Below, piece by piece: positions 6,202-12,707 of a DNA stretch of 12,707 nucleotides. Made by a program: the position numbers and the translations under genes. The stretch's first letter is position 1. Each line of letters opens with the position of its first letter. This stretch comes from Acholeplasmataceae bacterium (GTDB taxonomy: Bacteria; Bacillota_I; Bacilli_A; Acholeplasmatales; Acholeplasmataceae), in NCBI GenBank assembly GCA_028690555.1, contig JAQVBA010000029.1, forward strand, positions 1 through 12,707. Reading direction: 5' to 3'. The notes below the pieces were generated by a model. The model was given only the letters and a program-made list of their open reading frames with translations. It had not been told where the DNA came from and did not search any database.

Positions 6202-7054
6202 TGTCAGCGATTTAAGATTTACGTATCCAAAAAACAAAGAAGAAACGATTAAAGGATTATCATTTTCGATCGCAAAAGGTGAGATTTTTGGATTTTTAGG
6301 ACCAAGTGGTGCAGGTAAATCAACCACACAAAAAATTCTCATCAAACTCCTTAATAATTATGAAGGTATGATTACCTACAATGGTGAAAACATTGCTGAA
6401 CTTGATCATTCATTTTTTGAAAAAATTGGTGTATCATTTGAAATGCCAATCCACTTTTCTAAAATGACAGCGATGGAAAACATCGAGTTTTTCCTAAAAT
6501 TATATAAAAAGAAAAATGATGTCGAATCTTTGATGAAACAAGTAGGTTTATGGGAAGATCGAAACAAAATGGTCGGGGAATTTTCAAAGGGTATGAAAAT
6601 ACGCTTAAACTTTGTTAGAGCAATGATTAATTCACCTGAAATGCTCTTTTTAGATGAACCTACAAATGGTCTAGATCCATCGAATGCCATGATCTTAAAA
6701 GATATGATTCGAGCATTTAAAAAATCTGGTGGCACTGTCTTTTTAACGAGTCATATAATGAGTGATGTGGATCAGTTATGTGATCGAGTTGCCTTCATCC
6801 TAGATGGTAAAATCATCGAAATGGATAGTCCAAGAAACTTAAAACTTAAATATGGCAAGCGTATCATGAAACTCGAATATAAAGAAGATGATCATACAAT
6901 CACTAAAGAATTCCCGATGGAAAATATTGGCTCCAATGAAGAGTTTTTAGATTTATTAAAAACCAAAAATATCGAAACGCTTCACAGTGGAGAAACCACA
7001 CTCGAAGAAATATTTATTAAAGTCACTGGTGTTGGTTTAAATAGCCATGAATAG
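6194..7054 (+). CDS. ABC transporter ATP-binding protein (ABC-2 exporter type)
   Basis: A 286-residue nucleotide-binding subunit that powers the two permeases encoded after it. Walker A GPSGAGKST is at 36-44, Walker B LFLDEP at 151-156 with DEPTNGLDP, and the switch His187 sits in LTSHIM. The signature loop reads FSKGMKIRL (130-138) in place of LSGGQ, common in ABC-2 exporters. At the Q-loop the family's Gln seems to be Glu83 (IGVSFEMP). A C-terminal tail of about 70 residues follows the catalytic core and ends in LEEIFIKVTG, as in many drug-exporter ATPases. The TetR, ATPase and two-permease layout resembles systems annotated as fluoroquinolone-type exporters (Rv2686c-Rv2688c), but the substrate is unknown. 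It overlaps the genes on both sides by eight bases. Confidence 0.93.
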   Translation: MFNVSDLRFTYPKNKEETIKGLSFSIAKGEIFGFLGPSGAGKSTTQKILIKLLNNYEGMITYNGENIAELDHSFFEKIGVSFEMPIHFSKMTAMENIEFFLKLYKKKNDVESLMKQVGLWEDRNKMVGEFSKGMKIRLNFVRAMINSPEMLFLDEPTNGLDPSNAMILKDMIRAFKKSGGTVFLTSHIMSDVDQLCDRVAFILDGKIIEMDSPRNLKLKYGKRIMKLEYKEDDHTITKEFPMENIGSNEEFLDLLKTKNIETLHSGETTLEEIFIKVTGVGLNSHE

Positions 7055-7778
7055 ATTATTAACTTTAATTAAGGGTGAGCTTCAAAGACTCACCAAATAT
7101 AATGTGACAATGGTTAGCATGCTCGTAGCAATCACATGGTTTCTACTTCTCTATTTCATCGATGATCTAAACTTCTTTCAATCAATGCTTCCTTTTATCA
7201 TCATGATTGATGCATCGATGATGGCAGTTTTATATGTGGGTGCTATCATGTTCTTTGAGAAAACGGAATCTACCATCTCAACCATGCTTGTGACACCTAC
7301 CACCGATGATGAACTCATCATGTCAAAAGTGATTGCCAATGTCATTCACATGCTATTTTCATCGATGCTCATCATTGTTGTCTTCTTCTTTGTCAAAGAT
7401 ATCGTTGTGAACTGGCCAATCATTATTTTATCGATCATCATATCTGTAGCATTTCATAGCTTATTAGGATTTGTATTCTCATTTCATACAAAAGATTTTA
7501 CCTCGATGCTTCTAGGCGTCATGCTATATTCATTTATCTTAGTCATTCCTTCAGGTCTCTATTACTTAAATGTCATTACTGGAGATTTTTGGAAATACGC
7601 ACTTTTAATCACACCTTCACAAGCAGCCATCGAAATGATTGCTGTTGGTTTAGGCGAAGCATTCAGTTACCGATTCTTTGTAGGTTTAGCAGTATTATTC
7701 ATTTATGGCATATTTGGTTATATCTATTATATTAAACCTAAATTTAAAGCATATGCTGTCAAACAAAGTGGGGTATAA
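7047..7778 (+). CDS. ABC-2 type exporter permease, first subunit
   Basis: A 243-residue membrane protein with about six hydrophobic helices (near 21-37, 44-70, 97-116, 122-145, 152-174 and 210-230). The cytoplasmic stretch EKTESTISTMLVTPTTDDELIM (about 71-92) matches the coupling region of ABC-2 permeases, where E..GT...L.TP is typical. It would form the transmembrane path with the next gene product and the ATPase. The start lies inside the ATPase end and no strong ribosome site is seen, so coupled translation is likely. The end shares one base with the next start. Substrate is not predictable; a lipid, peptide or drug is possible. Confidence 0.85.
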   Translation: MNRLLTLIKGELQRLTKYNVTMVSMLVAITWFLLLYFIDDLNFFQSMLPFIIMIDASMMAVLYVGAIMFFEKTESTISTMLVTPTTDDELIMSKVIANVIHMLFSSMLIIVVFFFVKDIVVNWPIIILSIIISVAFHSLLGFVFSFHTKDFTSMLLGVMLYSFILVIPSGLYYLNVITGDFWKYALLITPSQAAIEMIAVGLGEAFSYRFFVGLAVLFIYGIFGYIYYIKPKFKAYAVKQSGV

Positions 7779-8494
7779 TGATGTTAAAATTAGTCTTTTT
7801 ACATGAATTAAAAAACATCATTAGAGATAAAATGTATGCCTTCTTTTTAGTATATCCAGTCATAATCTCAGTTGTCTCCTACTTTTTAATTCCATATTTA
7901 TATGACTTAAATCCACTTGCATCCGATATTACATTTTTAGGGTTACTCCTGATGAATAGTTTCATCTTTGGTGTTGTGACATCTTTCACACTATTAGATG
8001 ATCAAGATGATAATGTCTTGTTATCCTTAAAAATCACCCCAATATCTGTGAAACTTTATGTGTTATTCAAATTACTCATGAGTTACATCTTTGGCATTGT
8101 ATCGACATTACTCATGTTATTATCCGTTGACTATTTTGCACAAACAAATCTCATTGATCTATTATTCATTTTAATCTTAGCCCCGATGCAAGGACCCATA
8201 CTCGCGATGCTGATCGCATCCATTTCAAGAAATAAAGTAGAAGGATTTGTCATTATGAAGCTTTCAGGACTGATCCTCATGGTTCCGATTGCTGCACTCT
8301 TTTTAACCGATTGGAAAGAACTACTTATTTCTATCTTCCCAGGTTTTTGGACCGCACGATTATTTTCGATGCAATTCATGCCACTGAATTATTTCTTAAA
8401 AGAATCTTATATCTATTTCATATTAGGTGTCATTGTTAATCTTTTATTATTTCTCATATTTTTTAAGATTTACACCAAAAAGAAAGAAATTTAA
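7778..8494 (+). CDS. ABC-2 type exporter permease, second subunit
   Basis: A 238-residue membrane protein with about six hydrophobic helices, partner of the preceding permease. Its first cytoplasmic coupling region reads LLDDQDDNVLLSLKITPISV (about 72-91), the same layout as the TP-containing loop in the first permease, so the two are divergent relatives and not exact duplicates. The start overlaps the preceding TAA by one base (TAATG). A second ATG follows at 7781, better spaced from AGTGGGG at 7767-7773. A basic tail (KIYTKKKEI) ends the protein on the inside. Two different half-size permeases beside one ATPase fit a heterodimeric pore. Confidence 0.85.
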   Translation: MMLKLVFLHELKNIIRDKMYAFFLVYPVIISVVSYFLIPYLYDLNPLASDITFLGLLLMNSFIFGVVTSFTLLDDQDDNVLLSLKITPISVKLYVLFKLLMSYIFGIVSTLLMLLSVDYFAQTNLIDLLFILILAPMQGPILAMLIASISRNKVEGFVIMKLSGLILMVPIAALFLTDWKELLISIFPGFWTARLFSMQFMPLNYFLKESYIYFILGVIVNLLLFLIFFKIYTKKKEI

Positions 8495-8509
8495 AGAAAG
8501 GAAAAATTT

Positions 8510-8704
8510 ATGGAAACTTTAGCAATCATTCTCATCGTTTATGGGGCATTCATGCTACTTGGTCTAATTCTTCAATTCCCATTCTTCTACCGCATGAAAA
8601 AAGCTGAAATCCTGATTAAACTACTTGGTAAAACAGGCTACAATATCTTGATTTTAGTTATGGGACTAGCAGCACTAATCATTGGAATCATCTTAATCAC
8701 TTAA
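8510..8704 (+). CDS. Small two-helix membrane protein, function unknown
   Basis: A 64-residue protein with two hydrophobic helices (about 3-24 and 44-63) joined by a basic loop (YRMKKAEILIKLLGKTGYN). This places both ends outside and the loop inside by the positive-inside rule. I do not recognise the family. A good ribosome site AAAGGA lies upstream, and it follows the second permease by only 15 bases with no terminator between, so it belongs to the efflux operon. It could be an accessory or stabilising subunit of the exporter, but nothing in its sequence proves that. The ribosome site, clean hydrophobic pattern and operon position argue that it is real despite its length. Confidence 0.75.
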   Translation: METLAIILIVYGAFMLLGLILQFPFFYRMKKAEILIKLLGKTGYNILILVMGLAALIIGIILIT

Positions 8705-8736
8705 AAAATAAAGCTCGCAGATTTTGCGAGCTTTAT
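8703..8736. terminator. Hairpin terminator between convergent genes
   Basis: A perfect 12-bp stem ATAAAGCTCGCA (8708-8719) / TGCGAGCTTTAT (8725-8736) has a 5-base loop. On the minus strand it is followed by a T-run (8708-8703), a good terminator for the giant gene whose TAA stop lies inside the stem. On the plus strand the T tract is poorer, but the hairpin may still end the efflux operon, making it bidirectional. Confidence 0.82.
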
Positions 8737-11700
8737 GATTCTATAAGTTGTGGTTCATAATGAAATTCTTTATGAAGACCCCATGCTTTTTCTAAAATGA
8801 CATCTTCATAAATTCTTACCGTTACATAATACTTTCTTGGTAAAATCGAACTTTCAAGATAGAAACCACCACCAAGAATTGTCGATTGTGGGACTTCAAC
8901 TTCATACCTAAATCCTTCAGGAAGATCAACCTCTAACACATAAGTTCCTCCCATAGTCGTTTGGAATTGTGAGTTTTTATACGTGTCCGTTAATACATCA
9001 TAATAACTAAATGTGGACATCGATGCTTGCATTAAATCATCATCAAATTCACCTGTATAGTCATCACTATATGGGTATATTTTTATTTTTACATACACGC
9101 GATCAATTAAAGTGCTCGTTTCATTGATCACGGTTAAATTAAACTTGATGTTATTTGTGACATCTTGAACTGATACATAATAGTCGGTGTAATGGTCTGG
9201 ATTTTCATCATAATCATGTGCGTACACACGATATAATATGAAGTTAAATCCTTCATCCACGATCGTGAAATCCGCGTATAAATTGGTAGATTGATGATCA
9301 TAATGGATGTTTTCAAAATCTACGACTCTTCGAATTTTTGCATAATCCGGAATTTCAAAGGTTGGTTGATAGGCTGTTAAATTTGTTCTCGATACCTGTC
9401 CAATAATCCAGTAAGTATTTGCTTGATCATAATCGCCATAGTAGATTCCCGTAGTTGGTAAAACATTGATAATACGTGTGGATGGAAACATTAAATAATT
9501 GACATAACTCAATTCATCAATTTCTGTAACATCTACAATCGTATCAAATCCTGCAAAGACAGTTTCTGAAACAAACATGATATTTTTTAGCAAACTATCA
9601 TCATTTTTAAGCTTAATAATCGTCACGGATTCAAAACTAGTTTGCCAACTTAATAACTCACCTAATACAGTCATTTCTCGATTAAATGAAGCAGATACAG
9701 TATATGAACCAATTGGGATTTGTTGATTAAAATCAACTTCAGTACCAATATTATAAATTGGACGGATAAAATAATCTTGATCAAGAACTGCCATATTTTC
9801 GCCAGCTGCTGGAATAAAATCTAGATTGACATCAATGACTTCTTCTGGACTAAAATAGATTTTATTTAACGCATACTCTAATCTTAAGGTCGGTGAATCA
9901 TTATAATTCATATATAGTTCAGTAAATGGTCTGATCACTTCACCACTATTTAAGTATATGAAATTCGCTAAGCTTTGTGGTTCTTGTTCTCTTAAAATAT
10001 GGGTAAACTCGGTTGATGTGATGCCATCTTCAGCAAGAATATGATAAGTGATGATATATTGATAACGATTGACTAAAGATTCATCGATATCAATCTCAAT
10101 CGATGTAATCGTTGAGAATGGTGAGATCACTAAATTTTGTAAATAGCTTGGAAGATTTAATCCGCTAAGTTCATCAAACCCAACGTTTAAAATACTACCT
10201 AGATTTGAAAAATCAACAAATGTTGTGAATGGATCACTTGGATTAAAATAGATACCATATGGAATCTCATTGATAATTTCTGTTGTCCCAGTATCAATTA
10301 AATACAAATCATCTCTAAACGTGAGTTCACGAATGATCGCTTCATTGCTTGGTGTCTTTGTGAAGTTGATGATTGCAAATTCATCTTCAGCCATCAGTGT
10401 TAACTTTAAGATATAATCAGATGCAGGCATTAAATCACTAATCGTTAAAGTAACTTCAAAATAGCCTTCACCCCAAACACCAGTTAAATTATTAAATGGA
10501 TTCGTGTTGATTACAAGCCCTCCATAAAGACTGTAAAGCTCTGGATCAACTTTGGCTTGATTGTTATTATTATCAAAGATTTCAATTAAAGGTATAACAT
10601 TATACCCATTGTAACTATTCATAATTCGGTAGTTAAACACAAGCGTACCTAAATCATTTTCTTCTTTATAATGAATTTCTTCTGTAGCTGTGACATTTAA
10701 GAAATTTGGAATAGATGATGGCATCGCATTGATTCCATCCACATTTAAAAGATCTAAGCCTGTTAAGTTTTGATCAGCAGTACGAATAATTCTGATTTGA
10801 TAATCACGATATGCTGTTGGATTTTCTACTGAATAATTCGGCGCATAAATTCTAACCATGCCATAATGTTCTTCTAAGACATCAATAAAATTACCCCCGC
10901 CATCATAAAGAGCATCATAAACTCCATAACTTCTAGGGATTGTCACATATTCGGTAACTGGAGTACCATCGGCATTAAAAGTAGATCCTTGAGATATCTT
11001 ATAAGAACCATTTGATAGTTTTGCATTAAATTGAATGCCTGTATTATCAAAAACGGTTGTCGGTTGAGGATTTGTTTGAATATAGGTCACTTCATATTGA
11101 GTTGGTCCAACATATTGATATCCATTATCATTATAATAAGGTGGATATGGATCATAAGGTTCATATTCGCGATACATTCCATAACCCGGAGAAACCGTTG
11201 GATTTGCTTGTACGACTGTGTACCCAGTATCATCCCATCTCGTTTTGTTCCCCGTTCCTGTTCTATTAAATGCTTTTGCATCAAATATAAAATTCATCGG
11301 ACTATTAGCAGTAGTTGAAACACGATCATATAGATGTGGAACTGCTTGGCCTGGGTTTCTATTATTAGCTTTATAAGTTCTTTGTGTTGTAGAAAATGTA
11401 GGATTATAAATCCCTGACGTATGGTAATGTCCAATCGGTGTATAATTTAAGCCATCTTTAATGTAATCGCCTACCCATTTATATGTCCATACACCATTTT
11501 CATAAGTTTCTGGAATCATCGTCCCTAAATTAGCACCCGCTTCAACAAAACTATAAGTTGTTAAAGTTTGAGATGAAACACTATTAATAATGGTTGCATT
11601 CGAAGGTAGATAATAGGTAATCAATCCACGATCTTCATTGATTTCAGGACTTCTTAAAACTAAGCCATCAGAAATTGGATTTCCTAAGCTATCTACTTGT

Positions 11701-12707
11701 TCAATCTCTAAATCATAAATGGTTACAGCTGTATCTAGATTGATTTGACGCATGCCTTTTGTGAATTTATAGATAATGCTATTTAAATCCATGTCAGATC
11801 CAAGCCACGTCGTATCCGGTTCAACATTTGGATAATATGGATTTAAACTCGATAAATCAAAATGATCCGGAATCAAAATACCTTCACTCACACCTAAAGA
11901 TGATGAAATCGCATAGATGCCAAAAAGTTGATGAGATTGATTAAATTCGATGTCGCTTAATAACACTGGATTAATATCATCACGTTCAATATAAGTGAAA
12001 TAATTTTTCAAATATTGTCTTGAACCATAATTATAAAGTGGTAAAGATTTAAATACAAAGTTACTAAAAAACATACCATCAGGTGTATCATCATTCGTAT
12101 ATGGTTTAATACGTTGTCCATAAAAACCTGTTTTTGGCCATGAACCTAATCGTTTCACATTGAATGGCGATGGAGAACTATCAACTGTTTTTAATGTACC
12201 AAACTCTTGAGTGATTGCTAATAAAATGTCGTTACCAATGACATCCTCTGCTAAATCCGCATTCATGGTTGTATCTGGAGCATTACCTAAAACGTTGACA
12301 ATAGTATCAAAATTATAAAAGTATCCGAAATTGATTTGATCAAGTGGTGTTGAATCAGTTGGTGAAATTGATAAAAATTCCCAAGTAGAAGTTCCGGTAT
12401 GGAATTTAGCAATAAACCCACCAAAACTTTCATAAGCATTTTGTAAGGGTAGTGCATAATAATTCACTTGATAATCTGTTGTATAACTATCAATTTTTCT
12501 TATTTTTCCGTAGTTTTGGTTATTTCCAACATATACTTGATTTTGGTTATAATTCCCAAAAATCTGCAAATCTAGATATCCAAAGATGCCACCCGCATTA
12601 TAATTACCGTGAATATCCCCATAATTAATCGTATTAATAACTGATAAATTACCGTTTGCGATAATGCCTGAAGCTTTACTCTTTGAATTGGATGCAATCG
12701 TATTTGA
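8733..12707 (-). CDS. Giant cysteine-free surface or secreted protein, start outside window
   Basis: The frame is open to the right edge and gives at least 1324 residues. I do not recognise it as a named protein. The first visible part has GLUG-like glycine repeats (SGIIANGNLSVINTINYGDI, then AGGIFGYL and NYGKI). A Tyr/Pro-rich segment lies at about 507-541. Further on, degenerate beta-sandwich-like units appear: RIYAPNYSVENPTAYRDY (619-636), ILAEDGI (890-896) and RVYAHDYDENPDHYTDYY (1160-1177), reminiscent of cadherin-like or Ig-like repeats. I saw no cysteine, no membrane helix and no LPXTG-type anchor, and the C-terminus is polar. Composition is rich in Asn, Asp, Tyr, Thr and Ile. This suits an extracellular protein, with any signal or lipoprotein anchor lying upstream. 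A TTG at 12569 is not a convincing start because coding continues before it. Adhesion or cell-surface roles are guesses. Confidence 0.85.
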   Translation of the reverse strand, partial: SNTIASNSKSKASGIIANGNLSVINTINYGDIHGNYNAGGIFGYLDLQIFGNYNQNQVYVGNNQNYGKIRKIDSYTTDYQVNYYALPLQNAYESFGGFIAKFHTGTSTWEFLSISPTDSTPLDQINFGYFYNFDTIVNVLGNAPDTTMNADLAEDVIGNDILLAITQEFGTLKTVDSSPSPFNVKRLGSWPKTGFYGQRIKPYTNDDTPDGMFFSNFVFKSLPLYNYGSRQYLKNYFTYIERDDINPVLLSDIEFNQSHQLFGIYAISSSLGVSEGILIPDHFDLSSLNPYYPNVEPDTTWLGSDMDLNSIIYKFTKGMRQINLDTAVTIYDLEIEQVDSLGNPISDGLVLRSPEINEDRGLITYYLPSNATIINSVSSQTLTTYSFVEAGANLGTMIPETYENGVWTYKWVGDYIKDGLNYTPIGHYHTSGIYNPTFSTTQRTYKANNRNPGQAVPHLYDRVSTTANSPMNFIFDAKAFNRTGTGNKTRWDDTGYTVVQANPTVSPGYGMYREYEPYDPYPPYYNDNGYQYVGPTQYEVTYIQTNPQPTTVFDNTGIQFNAKLSNGSYKISQGSTFNADGTPVTEYVTIPRSYGVYDALYDGGGNFIDVLEEHYGMVRIYAPNYSVENPTAYRDYQIRIIRTADQNLTGLDLLNVDGINAMPSSIPNFLNVTATEEIHYKEENDLGTLVFNYRIMNSYNGYNVIPLIEIFDNNNNQAKVDPELYSLYGGLVINTNPFNNLTGVWGEGYFEVTLTISDLMPASDYILKLTLMAEDEFAIINFTKTPSNEAIIRELTFRDDLYLIDTGTTEIINEIPYGIYFNPSDPFTTFVDFSNLGSILNVGFDELSGLNLPSYLQNLVISPFSTITSIEIDIDESLVNRYQYIITYHILAEDGITSTEFTHILREQEPQSLANFIYLNSGEVIRPFTELYMNYNDSPTLRLEYALNKIYFSPEEVIDVNLDFIPAAGENMAVLDQDYFIRPIYNIGTEVDFNQQIPIGSYTVSASFNREMTVLGELLSWQTSFESVTIIKLKNDDSLLKNIMFVSETVFAGFDTIVDVTEIDELSYVNYLMFPSTRIINVLPTTGIYYGDYDQANTYWIIGQVSRTNLTAYQPTFEIPDYAKIRRVVDFENIHYDHQSTNLYADFTIVDEGFNFILYRVYAHDYDENPDHYTDYYVSVQDVTNNIKFNLTVINETSTLIDRVYVKIKIYPYSDDYTGEFDDDLMQASMSTFSYYDVLTDTYKNSQFQTTMGGTYVLEVDLPEGFRYEVEVPQSTILGGGFYLESSILPRKYYVTVRIYEDVILEKAWGLHKEFHYEPQLIES

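Noticed and set aside
6406..6735. Minus-strand open frame of 109 codons opposite the ABC ATPase
   Set aside because: It mirrors a gene with all ABC motifs and its product has no recognisable feature.
8131..8379. Minus-strand open frame of 82 codons opposite the second permease
   Set aside because: It is antisense to a coherent membrane protein and lacks a ribosome site or known motif.
9134..9316. Second minus-strand frame of 60 codons inside the giant gene
   Set aside because: It overlaps the giant gene in another frame on the same strand, and its Ile/Met/Thr-rich product looks like a frame shadow.
11031..11318. Plus-strand open frames of 95 and 70 codons opposite the giant gene
   Set aside because: They are antisense to a long well-behaved frame, have odd Ile/Arg-rich products and no ribosome site of note.
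12567..12569. TTG as the start of the giant minus-strand gene
   Set aside because: The same frame is open for 46 more codons to the window edge and those codons continue the glycine repeats, so the TTG is internal.

Overview
The window is AT-rich DNA from a low-GC Firmicutes/Tenericutes-type bacterium, most likely an Acholeplasma- or Izemoplasma-like mollicute. I infer this from the base composition, the gene set, a non-mevalonate isoprenoid gene, and a very large secreted-type protein rich in Asn, Tyr, Asp and Thr. TGA is used as a stop in four genes (nusB, xseB, dxs, tlyA) and the Trp codons I checked are TGG. This argues against the Mycoplasma/Spiroplasma code, in which TGA is Trp. No DNA outside the window was available, so the taxonomy is an inference.

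Region 1 (1-4925, minus strand) is a tightly packed housekeeping operon read right to left: nusB, xseA, xseB, dxs, tlyA and recN (recN is cut by the left window edge). Genes overlap by 4 to 20 bases or are 2 bases apart, so translational coupling is likely. The order matches the conserved Bacillus-type nusB-folD-xseA-xseB-ispA-dxs-tlyA-argR-recN cluster, but folD, ispA and argR are missing. The operon joins transcription antitermination, exonuclease VII, DXP synthesis, rRNA 2'-O-methylation and recombination repair.

Region 2 (4878-5526) is a divergent promoter region of about 147 bases containing nested inverted repeats. It is followed by a plus-strand gene for a small unrecognised membrane protein with a CxxC motif, which ends at a good intrinsic terminator.

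Region 3 (5525-8736, plus strand) is a self-contained drug-efflux-type operon. It has a strong promoter (TTGACA, 17-base spacer, TAAAAT), a 20-base palindromic operator over the expected transcription start, a TetR-family repressor, an ABC-2 type ATPase, two six-helix permeases and a 64-residue membrane protein. The simplest reading is that the repressor senses a compound and controls both itself and its exporter.

Region 4 (8703-12707, minus strand) is one giant open frame for a surface or secreted protein of at least 1324 residues with no cysteine that I could find. It runs off the right edge of the window, so its true start and any signal peptide are not visible. Its visible N-terminal end has GLUG-like glycine repeats and its body has degenerate beta-sandwich-like repeats. 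It converges on the efflux operon, and a 12-bp perfect hairpin lies between them. No tRNA, rRNA, CRISPR array or insertion sequence was recognised, and no stretch longer than 150 bases lacks a gene.
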